Made by a program: the position numbers and the translations under genes. A DNA stretch of 14,784 nucleotides from an uncultured Prevotella sp. (GTDB lineage: Bacteria > Bacteroidota > Bacteroidia > Bacteroidales > Bacteroidaceae), in NCBI GenBank assembly GCA_927910885.1, contig CAKMOD010000088.1, positions 1 to 14,784 on the forward strand, given 5' to 3'. The notes beneath the pieces were generated by a model. That model ran no database searches, was not told the origin of the DNA, and worked only from the letters and a program-made list of their open reading frames with translations. This document shows, one piece after another, positions 7,295 through 14,699 of the stretch; the first letter of the stretch is position 1; the number at the start of each line of letters is the position of its first letter.

Positions 7295-8272
7295 TTATTC
7301 AGAGAGGGTTATCTCCTTGTTGTTGATGGTGTAGTGGAAAGAGATGGTATAAGAAAGTCCGTCTAAAACGTTTCTTATATCCTTATATCTCTTGATAACA
7401 CCTGTATAAGTCTTCTTATTGTCCAATTTCGGATCAACAATAATCTTATAATCGTAGAGTTGCTCAAGGATATGGGCAATCTCTTTGATTTGCATATTGC
7501 TAAATGGTATCATGTCGTCGCGCCACACTGCGTCGGCAAGTGCATAGCTCTTCTCTGTCGTAATGGTCTTGGAGTCCTTGCTGACAGTTGCCTTTTGGTT
7601 TGGCAGAAGGATAACCTTTCCTTCTCCATTCAGTCCAGTTACTTCCAATTTGCCTTCTATCAAACTGATAACCTCTTTTCCTTCAGCACCTTGGTTTTTG
7701 AAGTTGAAGGTTGTTCCCAACACTTTTGCCGACGCTCCGTCACTGCTTACAATGAACGGCTTTTCTGCATTCTTTGTTACTTGAAACAATGCTTCACCTT
7801 GTAAATTTACCTTGCGTTCATCGCCTTCAAAGTTATCTGCGTAACTGATAGATGCTCCCTTATTAAGCCATACGGTAGAGTTATCTGGTAATACGACTTT
7901 CTTCACCTCATTCATCGCAGCCACCGTGATGGTTTCTACAGACTGGTGAAGGTATGCAAAGAGTCCTCCTCCAATTAATAATACAGCTGCTATGATTGCT
8001 GCAGCATAGCGGAGGAAATGAAATTTACTCTTATTTATTGTTTGTTCTTTGTGTTCTTTGATTTGATTAAATAGTTTAGTCTCGGCTTCTTCGATTTCCT
8101 TAGATGTCGCAAGTTGGTTGTTCTTTCCTAAATGGAAAGCCAACTCCATCTCGAAGAATTCCTTTCGGTTTTCCTCCGAGACTGCCAGCCATTCTGCCAG
8201 CTGCTCCATCTGTTTGGCGGTAGCCTTGCCAACAAGATAGTCTTTAATGCTCTTGTTATTTATTTCACTCAT
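7295..8272 (-). CDS. FecR-type anti-sigma factor
   Basis: An inner-membrane anti-sigma factor that would hold the neighbouring ECF sigma factor and respond to the SusC transducer. The ATG at 8272 (MSEINNKSIKDYL) gives 325 residues. A TTG five codons upstream is possible but weaker. Residues 1-85 form the cytoplasmic sigma-binding region (AEWLAVSEENRKEFFEME). A transmembrane helix lies at about 87-108 (YAAAIIAAVLLIGGGLFAYL). The periplasmic FecR domain follows at about 115-215 (VVLPDNSTVWLNKGASISY, VNLQGEALFQV, VLGTTFNF). The C-terminal DUF4974-like domain starts near 250 (IPFSNMQIKEIAHILEQLYDYKI) and ends with the stop at 7295. It is downstream of the sigma gene but separated by 678 bases, an unusually wide gap for this pair. 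Confidence 0.92.
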   Translation of the reverse strand: MSEINNKSIKDYLVGKATAKQMEQLAEWLAVSEENRKEFFEMELAFHLGKNNQLATSKEIEEAETKLFNQIKEHKEQTINKSKFHFLRYAAAIIAAVLLIGGGLFAYLHQSVETITVAAMNEVKKVVLPDNSTVWLNKGASISYADNFEGDERKVNLQGEALFQVTKNAEKPFIVSSDGASAKVLGTTFNFKNQGAEGKEVISLIEGKLEVTGLNGEGKVILLPNQKATVSKDSKTITTEKSYALADAVWRDDMIPFSNMQIKEIAHILEQLYDYKIIVDPKLDNKKTYTGVIKRYKDIRNVLDGLSYTISFHYTINNKEITLSE

Positions 8273-8280
8273 TCTTTTTT

Positions 8281-8294
8281 GTCTCAACTGAGAC
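8281..8294. repeat. Short perfect palindrome upstream of the FecR gene
   Basis: GTCTCAACTGAGAC has arms of six bases around a two-base centre. It lies 8 bases upstream of the FecR ATG, where it could form a small RNA hairpin near the ribosome-binding region or serve as a protein-binding site. No T run follows it on the minus strand, so it is not a terminator. Its role is unknown. Confidence 0.4.
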
Positions 8295-8647
8295 GTATTG
8301 TATTTTAATGTTTTAGTCAGCAGGTTTCCTGCTACTTATTTCTTATAACAACCTAATCCACCTTTTTACGTAATAGGAATTAATAAAAAATGTTATAAAG
8401 AATGATATGTCATCAGATTATATAACGTGTTTACATTACTAACTAAGGGTTGAAGGCGTATTCTTTCCAATAAATATCGTTGTTATATTCCTTTATTTCT
8501 TACAACATCGGTGCCTCTGTAGGCTACGTGTCTTTAAATTAATACTCTGTTATCTCCGTGACTCTGTGTGAGATTTACTTTAAAAAGACAAGGAAATATA
8601 TTGACAAAGTATTCGAGGAAAAGGTGGAGAAATGGCTTAAAAGGGAG

Positions 8648-8811
8648 CTATTTTGGTGTCTTTGTAAGTTGTTTGTTATCAGATAGTTGTGTATAAGGAT
8701 TTTAAAGGTGCTTAATTGGACTTCAAAAGGGCGTTAGTTGGACCTCAAAAGGGCATCTTTTGCAAGCTAAAAGGGCGTTAATTGCAAGCCTTTTTGCCGT
8801 CTTTACAAAAG
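8648..8811 (+). repeat. Dispersed intergenic repeat, copy 1, with four internal 22-23 bp units
   Basis: Four adjoining degenerate units lie at 8707-8729, 8730-8751, 8752-8773 and 8774-8795. The shared pattern is GGcgTTAaTTG, then a variable stretch, then (C/T)(A/T)AAAAG. The first unit and about 60 bases before it (CTATTTT, GTAA, ATCAGATAGTT) match the right edge of the window (14700-14784). The strand given is that of the matching orientation. There are no spacers, terminal inverted repeats or coding sequence, so it is neither a CRISPR array nor an IS. Confidence 0.65.
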
Positions 8812-8813
8812 TA
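8806..8813 (-). promoter_or_regulatory. Possible leftward -7 promoter element at the repeat edge
   Basis: The minus strand reads TACTTTTG, matching TAnnTTTG. It could start a transcript near 8800 that runs through the repeat into FecR and the galactosidase gene, with a leader of more than 500 bases. The motif is short and no -33 box is evident, so this is tentative. Confidence 0.25.
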
Positions 8814-8950
8814 ATATACGAAAAATTAGGACAAAATGAGGCATTTTTAGGTTTGGAGTATAAGGTTTACTTTTTGTATTTAAACTTTTAAGAGATGCCA
8901 CTCAGAGCAACTCTAAGTTAGTTGCCACATACTTTTTCTTTAAAAAGTCC

Positions 8951-9475
8951 TTAATTATGTCGCTTTAATCTTGTTCTTAACGTCTTCAAAGCCTTGTATA
9001 AATGTACTTCAACAGTACGAATCGAGATTCCTAATTGCTCTGCAATCTCCTTGTTTTTCTTGTCGTGCTGATAACTCAGTATGAAAACCTCGCGACATTT
9101 AGCCGGAAGTTCTCCAATGGCATCATTGATTTGCTTTCTTGTTTCCAGTCCTTCAATATAGCCCATCACGTCGTTTGCCTCTGGGTTGTAGTAATCTAAT
9201 TTGAACTGAGTAATCTTCTTTACGCTGTCAGCATGATTGTTAACAACGGTGCGATGCTTAATGACATTGAGTGCACGGGTATAGACAATACGATAGAGGA
9301 AAGCCTTAATATGGCTTTCGTCTTCAATATCTTCTTTGCGTTTCCACAACTCCATGAAAGCTTCCTGCACGATATCCTCTGCCTCATCGTCTTGTATAAG
9401 ACGTGTAGCATAAAAAGAGAGGGAGGGATATAAAGCCCTAAATATCTGGCGGAACCTTTGTTCTGGTAATGTCAT
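8951..9475 (-). CDS. ECF-type RNA polymerase sigma factor (Bacteroidota family)
   Basis: A 174-residue sigma-70 family protein of the extracytoplasmic-function type. Region 2 spans about residues 10-80 (FYATRLIQDDEAEDIVQEAF, the core-binding and -10 recognition part). Region 4 spans about 112-168, with the helix-turn-helix KEIAEQLGISIRTVEVHLYK. There is no regions 1 or 3 insertion, and the length is normal for the family. The ATG at 9475 is well placed, about 90 bases after a TATCTTTG element on the same strand. It should direct RNA polymerase to promoters of the uptake locus when freed from the FecR protein. The adjacent divergent susC-like gene encodes a transducer with an STN domain, which supports this pairing. 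Confidence 0.93.
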   Translation of the reverse strand: MTLPEQRFRQIFRALYPSLSFYATRLIQDDEAEDIVQEAFMELWKRKEDIEDESHIKAFLYRIVYTRALNVIKHRTVVNNHADSVKKITQFKLDYYNPEANDVMGYIEGLETRKQINDAIGELPAKCREVFILSYQHDKKNKEIAEQLGISIRTVEVHLYKALKTLRTRLKRHN

Positions 9476-9569
9476 TGTCTATTCTTTAGCCCTACTATAT
9501 CTGGTTTTATCCTATCTACAATTTTACCTTTCGTAAGGGTGTTTACAGGAGATTTTTAATATTTATGAA

Positions 9570-9577
9570 CAAAGATA
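9570..9577 (-). promoter_or_regulatory. -7 promoter element of the sigma factor gene
   Basis: The minus strand reads TATCTTTG (plus-strand CAAAGATA), matching TAnnTTTG. The predicted start near 9565 gives a leader of about 90 bases. It faces away from the susC element at 9665-9672. Confidence 0.5.
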
Positions 9578-9640
9578 CACTTTTTTATACTTGTTAAGAC
9601 GCTTAGTGGAGTTAATTTATGTGAAATGGAGGTAAGGCAT

Positions 9641-9655
9641 CTTTATTAAATAAAG
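9641..9655. promoter_or_regulatory. Palindrome in the divergent sigma/susC control region
   Basis: CTTTATT (9641-9647), one central A, then AATAAAG (9649-9655) form a perfect inverted repeat. It lies 10-24 bases upstream of the susC -7 element, at about the -33 position. It could be an operator or part of the promoter. The AT-rich composition makes chance occurrence quite possible. Confidence 0.3.
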
Positions 9656-9664
9656 ATAATTGAC

Positions 9665-9672
9665 TATCTTTG
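9665..9672 (+). promoter_or_regulatory. -7 promoter element of the susC-like gene
   Basis: TATCTTTG matches TAnnTTTG and would start transcription near 9678, leaving a leader of about 55 bases. The usual TTTG -33 box is not present at the expected distance. An additional, ECF-dependent promoter may exist nearby but I cannot identify its consensus. Confidence 0.5.
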
Positions 9673-9732
9673 TGTATGTAAACGCAATGTTTGTAAGTAT
9701 ATTGTAAAATTAATACCATTTGAATTGAATTC

Positions 9733-10227
9733 ATGGTGATAGCTGTTTGTTCGAAAGTATTACTTTCCCTCAGAATGTTTATGTGTGCCTTTCTTTTACT
9801 GATGGGTGTACATAGTGTTTCTGCGCAGGTATCATTAACTACAAATCAAACCGATTTGAAGACTGTTATTCAGCGTATTAAGTCGAAAAATAAGTATCGT
9901 TTCTTCTATGATGATGCACTTGGAAAGCAGACGATTAATGCTGTTTCTATAAGTAATTTACCTATTGATTTTGTGTTGAATAGACTCTTTGAAAACACGG
10001 GAATTACTTATAAAATCATCGATAATATCATCTACCTAAAGAAAGTAAAACCAGTTGTTCAGAGTACGGAAGCAACAGGTTCAGAGACAAACTTGCAACA
10101 AAGCAAGCCAGAACACCCTATTACACCAGTACTTTACACTTTCAATGGACAGGTACAAGATGTGTCTGGGCATCCGCTAATTGGTGCAACTATTATAGTA
10201 AGGGTAGTTCAAAGGCACGTGCTATGA
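9733..10227 (+). CDS. SusC/RagA-like TonB-dependent transducer, N-terminal fragment before a frameshift
   Basis: Codes 164 residues. A signal peptide ends near SVSA-Q (cleavage after residue 31). An STN (secretin/TonB short N-terminal) domain follows at about 33-105 (DLKTVIQRIKSKNKYRFFYD). Then comes the first half of a carboxypeptidase-D-like beta domain (FNGQVQDVSGHPLIGATIIV). After codon GTA at 10198-10200 the frame turns to nonsense (RVVQRHVL) and stops with TGA at 10225-10227. Shifting back one base restores IIV-KGSSKARAMTDLEGKF, the canonical continuation of this domain, so one base is missing relative to an intact gene of 1112 codons. An STN domain is the part that signals to a FecR anti-sigma factor, fitting the adjacent regulatory genes. 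As it stands this fragment would be a secreted stub. Confidence 0.85.
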   Translation: MVIAVCSKVLLSLRMFMCAFLLLMGVHSVSAQVSLTTNQTDLKTVIQRIKSKNKYRFFYDDALGKQTINAVSISNLPIDFVLNRLFENTGITYKIIDNIIYLKKVKPVVQSTEATGSETNLQQSKPEHPITPVLYTFNGQVQDVSGHPLIGATIIVRVVQRHVL

Positions 10228-13070
10228 CAGACTTAGAGGGTAAGTTTGTCTTGAAATCAGAGACTCCTAACCCTGTTTTGATAATTTCCTGCATAGGTTA
10301 TGATGCAATAGAAAAGCGTATAGAAAATCGGCATAACCAGTTGTTTGTGTTGAAAGAGAGCCTCTATGAATTAGAGGATGTCTTTGTGACGGCTTTGGGT
10401 ATCAATCGTTCCCGCACTGCTTTGAACTACAATGTCAAGCAGATGGATGGTGAAGATTTGAACAAGGTTAAGACAACTAACTTTGCGAATGCTTTGGTCG
10501 GAAGGGCTGCGGGAATCTCTGTCAATGAGTCTGCAGCTGGAATGGGTGGCGCAGCGCGTGTGGTTATGCGTGGTCCAAAGTCTTTGGCACAGAGCAATCA
10601 ACCACTTTATGTGATTGATGGTATCCCTATTAATAATCGTAGCAACGATGATATCAAAGGCGGTATCTATTCGTTGCAGCCAGGCGCAGAGGGTATTTCT
10701 GATATCAATCCTGATGATGTAGAGAGTGTTTCGGTACTCAGTGGTGCTGCAGCTGCGGCTCTCTATGGGTCGGCCGCAGCGCAGGGTGCGGTGATGATAA
10801 AGACTAAGTCGGGCAGAGTGGGTAAGACTTCTGTGGAGTTTTCTACAAGTACACAGTTTCTCTCTCCTTTTGTTTTACCAGAATTTCAGAATGAATACGG
10901 CAATCGTACTAATGAGATGAAGTCATGGGGAACGAAGAATGCTCCAGGTACTGGTAGTTACACGCCTAACGACTTCTTCCGTACAGGAGTAAACTTTACG
11001 AATAATGCGACAGTGATGTCAGGTACAGAGCGCAATCAAGTCTATCTTTCTTTGGGTTCATCTACTGTGCGTGGTATCATTCCGAACAATGATTTTGAAC
11101 GTTATAATCTCACATTTAAGAATGTTTTCTCGGCATTACAGGACAAGCTAAGGCTTACTTTCTCTTTTAAGTTTGTTAGAGAAAATGATAAGAATATGTT
11201 GGCGCAGGGACAATACTTTAATCCGCTGACTTCTGTCTATCTCTTTCCACGTGGCGAAAGTTTTGATGCTATTAAGGAGTTTGAGTCTTATGACGTAGCA
11301 CGCAATATCAATTTGCAGAATTGGAGCTATGGAGACGACTTGAAGATGCAAAACCCTTATTGGGTTGCTAATCGCATGTTGAGGACAACAAAGCGTAATA
11401 GATACCTTACAGACCTTGGTGTAAAGTATCACCTTACCAATTGGTTTGCCCTTGAAGGAAGACTACGTTGGGATGAAGCTGTAAATAAATTGGAAGACAA
11501 GCGATATGCTTCAACGCTTGATATCTTTGCTCATTCGCCTTATGGATATTATAGTTATAGCAAGGTGAATGATCGTTCTTTCTATGCTGATATCATGGCA
11601 GACGTCTCTAAACGATGGGGTGACTTGTCGCTTGTGGCTAATGTTGGTACGGCTTTTACTAATACATCTTATGATGTGGCGGGTTTTCAAGGAGGATTAA
11701 AAGCCCCTTCGAATATTTTTACTCCTAACGGAATCGGCTATAGTAGGGTATCGAGTGATAATCGACCAATCTTTGATATTACACGTCATGCTATTCACTC
11801 CGTACTTGGAAGTGTGGAGTTAGGTTGGCAAGAACGGGTTTATCTTACGGTAACAGGGCGTAACGACTGGGATTCTTCACTCAGTAATACAGCCCAACAG
11901 TCCTTCTTCTATCCTTCTGTGGGTATGTCGGCAATTCTCTCAAAAATGCTCAAGTTGCCAAAGTTCGTTGACTTCTTGAAGTTCCGTACCTCATGGGCTT
12001 CAGTGGGTTCTGCCATTTCTCCTAATATATCTTCAGCTTGGCGGTACGAGTATGTTCCTTCTACAGGTACTTACCATACGGTCACTTATAAGTTTCCTGA
12101 CAACTTCTATCCAGAGCGTACAAACTCTTGGGAAGCGGGTATGACGGCTCATCTGTTCAAAGAAGCAATGTCAGTAAAATTCACACTATACCAGTCGGAC
12201 ACGAAGAATCAAACCTTCCTTCGTCAGATTACACTTGGTGGTGCATTTAATCGTGAGTATATACAAGCGGGAGACGTGCAGAATAGAGGCTTAGAACTGA
12301 GTGTCGGCTATAACAAGAAGTGGAATGATCTCCGTTGGACTACAAATATGACCTATAGTACGAACAGTAACCGAATTATCAGATTGCTTGATAATCCTAA
12401 CGAGACACTGCGTCAAGGCGGTCTGAATGGTTGTGAGGTGATATTGACGCAAGGTGGTACGATGGGTGATCTCTATACATTCACTGATTTTAAGCGTGAT
12501 GCACAAGGGAATGTTTTGCTCAATTCCGATGGTCAGGTGATGCAGATGGAGTTAGCTTCACCTAAGTTGGTCGGTTCTGTCTTACCTAAGGCACAACTTG
12601 GCTTGAGCAACCACTTCTCATGGAAGGGAATAGAACTTGGAATGTTGATAACAGCTCGTTTGGGTGGTGTCTGTGTGTCACAGACGCAAGCTTTTATGGA
12701 TTCGTATGGTGTTTCTAAGAAGACTGCAGAACTGAGAAACAACGGTGGTGTTTCAGTTGGTAATCAGTTGGTTTCTGCGGAGAAGTATTATACGGTGGTT
12801 GGAGGGGAAACACCGATTTGGGATGAGTACGTCTATAGTGCTACTAACGCCCGAATTAAGGAGCTTTATTTAGGTTATACCTTTGATAAACTGATTCGTG
12901 GCGCAAAGGTATCAGTCGCTTTGACAGCAAGAAACCTCTTGATGCTATATTGTAAAGCACCTTTCGACCCTGAGGCAACCCCTTCAACAGATATATATTA
13001 TCAGGGATTTGATTATTTCATGCAGCCCAGTCAACGTTCGTTGGGCTTTAGTATCAACGTAAAACTTTAA
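10224..13070 (+). CDS. SusC/RagA-like TonB-dependent outer-membrane receptor, C-terminal fragment after a frameshift
   Basis: Codes 948 residues from an ATG that overlaps the previous TGA as ATGA. It begins inside the carboxypeptidase-D-like domain (MTDLEGKFVLKSETPNPVLIISCIGYD). A TonB-box-like EDVFVTALGI lies at 51-60 and a plug domain at about 65-190 (ALVGRAAGISV, VVMRGPKS, QPLYVIDGIPI, VSVLSGAAAAALYGSAAAQGAVMIKTKSG). A 22-strand-type barrel runs to the C-terminal QRSLGFSINVKL. SusC proteins form the outer-membrane channel through which TonB drives oligosaccharide import, with SusD as a lid. This fragment has no signal peptide, so on its own it should not reach the outer membrane. Function requires the frame to be restored. 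The susD-like gene follows after one base. The substrate is unknown, with a galactoside suggested only by the nearby galactosidase. Confidence 0.9.
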   Translation: MTDLEGKFVLKSETPNPVLIISCIGYDAIEKRIENRHNQLFVLKESLYELEDVFVTALGINRSRTALNYNVKQMDGEDLNKVKTTNFANALVGRAAGISVNESAAGMGGAARVVMRGPKSLAQSNQPLYVIDGIPINNRSNDDIKGGIYSLQPGAEGISDINPDDVESVSVLSGAAAAALYGSAAAQGAVMIKTKSGRVGKTSVEFSTSTQFLSPFVLPEFQNEYGNRTNEMKSWGTKNAPGTGSYTPNDFFRTGVNFTNNATVMSGTERNQVYLSLGSSTVRGIIPNNDFERYNLTFKNVFSALQDKLRLTFSFKFVRENDKNMLAQGQYFNPLTSVYLFPRGESFDAIKEFESYDVARNINLQNWSYGDDLKMQNPYWVANRMLRTTKRNRYLTDLGVKYHLTNWFALEGRLRWDEAVNKLEDKRYASTLDIFAHSPYGYYSYSKVNDRSFYADIMADVSKRWGDLSLVANVGTAFTNTSYDVAGFQGGLKAPSNIFTPNGIGYSRVSSDNRPIFDITRHAIHSVLGSVELGWQERVYLTVTGRNDWDSSLSNTAQQSFFYPSVGMSAILSKMLKLPKFVDFLKFRTSWASVGSAISPNISSAWRYEYVPSTGTYHTVTYKFPDNFYPERTNSWEAGMTAHLFKEAMSVKFTLYQSDTKNQTFLRQITLGGAFNREYIQAGDVQNRGLELSVGYNKKWNDLRWTTNMTYSTNSNRIIRLLDNPNETLRQGGLNGCEVILTQGGTMGDLYTFTDFKRDAQGNVLLNSDGQVMQMELASPKLVGSVLPKAQLGLSNHFSWKGIELGMLITARLGGVCVSQTQAFMDSYGVSKKTAELRNNGGVSVGNQLVSAEKYYTVVGGETPIWDEYVYSATNARIKELYLGYTFDKLIRGAKVSVALTARNLLMLYCKAPFDPEATPSTDIYYQGFDYFMQPSQRSLGFSINVKL

Positions 13071-13071
13071 G

Positions 13072-14607
13072 ATGATGATGTTTAGTAGAAAGAAACTGTT
13101 ATTCTTCTTCTGTCTGCTGACAGTCTTTTCTTCCTGTACGGGTGATTTCGTTGATATTAACCGACCAGGCAGTAAGCTATCGCCAGAGGAGCTGAAGCGT
13201 GATAACTACGCTGTCGGTTCATTCTTGATTCAGATGCAGGGGGTTGCTTTTCCAGAGCAGGAGAATGCCTATCAAACAATGATAGACTTTGTCGGTAATT
13301 ATCTGGGACGTTATACAACCTATACCAAGGAATTACCTAAGAACCATACACTCTTTAATGCAAGTAATGCTTGGTGTGCTTGGCCTGCTTCTTATGCTCC
13401 TCCTATGGTATCTGCATTTGATGAGGTTGTCAAACTGAATGGTAAGAAGAATATTTCTTATGCGTGGGCATTGATTCTGCGTGCACAAGCTTTCCTTCGC
13501 TTTACAGATATCTATGGTCCTTTCCCACTCAGTATGAATGCAGATAATACGGAGGTTTATACATCTCAGAGAGATATCTATTTACAGCTAATAAAGGATC
13601 TAAACGAGGCTACTACTTACATCTCATCTGACACGCATCTTGCTAAGAATATGATAGCTTTTGCACCATACGACCTCGTATATAAAGGAGACTTCAATAA
13701 GTGGCGTAAGTTTGCTAATTCGCTTAAACTACGCATTGCCGTGCGTATCAGTAATGTAGAACCTACGTTGGCACGCTCTTTAGCTGAACAAGCGGTGAGA
13801 GATGGTGTCATAGAAGGGAATGAGGACAATTGTGCAATTCGTTATAATAAGTCGGGTTTATGGACAACAGCCGTTTCATGGGGCGACAGTCGTGTCTGTG
13901 CTGACATTGAATGCTATATGACTGGCTATAAAGATCCACGAATGACTATGTATTTCCTACAGCCTATGACGGCAGGGCAGCGTAAATATATTGGCTGCCG
14001 AGCTGGTGCTGCGATAGGGAGTAATGTCGTTGCTAAGCGTCTTTATTCAACAGTTAATGTGCAAGAAACGACACCAAGTTTATGGCTGACAGCATCGGAA
14101 ATGGCTTTTTGTAAGGCGGAAGGTGTCTTGCGTGGTTGGAATATGGGTGGTGGTACTGCCAAGGAGTATTATGAACGAGGCGTAACATTTTCTTTCAATC
14201 AATGGGGAGTAGATGGTGTTGCTACCTATTTGTTGGATGACACCTCGACAGAAGCTAACTATGCAGATGCTTTAGGTGGCTTTGGTGGAGCGGCTGCAAA
14301 GGTTTCTACGATTACTATTAAATGGGATGACAATGCGCCTATGGATGAGAAAATGGAGCGTTTGATTACACAGAAGTGGATTGCTTTGTTCCCAAATGGA
14401 CAGGAAGCATGGAACGAAATTCGTCGTACGGGTTATCCTCGTATCTTCTCTGTGCCACAGGCTACAAACGGTTATACGCTGTTGACGCCTAATAGAATAC
14501 CTTTTGATAAGAATCAACAGATTAATAATCGCAGTAATTACGACAAGGCTGTCGAACTTTTAGGTGGTCCTGATGATTATGCAACACCAATGTGGTGGCA
14601 GAGATAG
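13072..14607 (+). CDS. SusD/RagB-like substrate-binding lipoprotein
   Basis: A 511-residue outer-membrane lipoprotein that binds glycan at the cell surface and caps the SusC channel. The signal peptide runs MMMFSRKKLLFFFCLLTVFSSC, with Cys22 as the lipid-attached residue. SusD hallmarks include an N-terminal helical segment with ALILRAQAFLRFTDIYGPFPLS, YKGDFNKWRKFANSLKLRIAVRIS, SLWLTASEMAFCKAEGVLRGW and the late LITQKWIALFPNGQEAWNEIRRTGYP. The form resembles the SusD-like 2 type. Three consecutive ATG codons at 13072, 13075 and 13078 are all possible starts. Only one base separates it from the SusC stop codon, so translation is probably coupled and the two form one operon. The SusD is complete, including its stop at 14605-14607. 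No further PUL gene is visible before the window ends. Confidence 0.95.
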   Translation: MMMFSRKKLLFFFCLLTVFSSCTGDFVDINRPGSKLSPEELKRDNYAVGSFLIQMQGVAFPEQENAYQTMIDFVGNYLGRYTTYTKELPKNHTLFNASNAWCAWPASYAPPMVSAFDEVVKLNGKKNISYAWALILRAQAFLRFTDIYGPFPLSMNADNTEVYTSQRDIYLQLIKDLNEATTYISSDTHLAKNMIAFAPYDLVYKGDFNKWRKFANSLKLRIAVRISNVEPTLARSLAEQAVRDGVIEGNEDNCAIRYNKSGLWTTAVSWGDSRVCADIECYMTGYKDPRMTMYFLQPMTAGQRKYIGCRAGAAIGSNVVAKRLYSTVNVQETTPSLWLTASEMAFCKAEGVLRGWNMGGGTAKEYYERGVTFSFNQWGVDGVATYLLDDTSTEANYADALGGFGGAAAKVSTITIKWDDNAPMDEKMERLITQKWIALFPNGQEAWNEIRRTGYPRIFSVPQATNGYTLLTPNRIPFDKNQQINNRSNYDKAVELLGGPDDYATPMWWQR

Positions 14608-14699
14608 ATTGTTTTTCTCTGTTTATTTTAGCAACAGTTTGGTGGAAATTTGTTTACAAAAATCTGCACTTTGAGATGCTGTTTTTATACTCAAAATGA

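Larger units (their letters stand above)
8288..8950. other. Long gene-free gap between sigma and anti-sigma genes
   Basis: About 660 bases without a convincing coding region on either strand. It contains an AT-rich stretch with the inverted repeat TTATAACA (8343-8350) and TGTTATAA (8391-8398), and two copies of ACTCTGT 17 bases apart (8544 and 8561). A dispersed intergenic repeat with 22-bp units occupies 8648-8811. An A/T hairpin (ACTTTTT at 8931-8937 with AAAAAGT at 8942-8948) sits directly after the sigma stop codon. That hairpin could weakly end or stabilise the sigma transcript. Confidence 0.6.

Noticed and set aside
8544..8567. ACTCTGT direct repeat 17 bases apart
   Set aside because: Only seven bases match and the neighbouring sequence differs, so it is too weak to call a separate element.
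8707..8795. Possible CRISPR array in the 22-bp repeats
   Set aside because: The units touch each other with no spacers of constant length, are degenerate, and no cas gene is present.
10195..10227. Programmed -1 ribosomal frameshift in susC
   Set aside because: No X XXY YYZ slippery heptamer is in frame near the junction and no obvious stimulatory stem follows, so a missing base or reinitiation is more likely.
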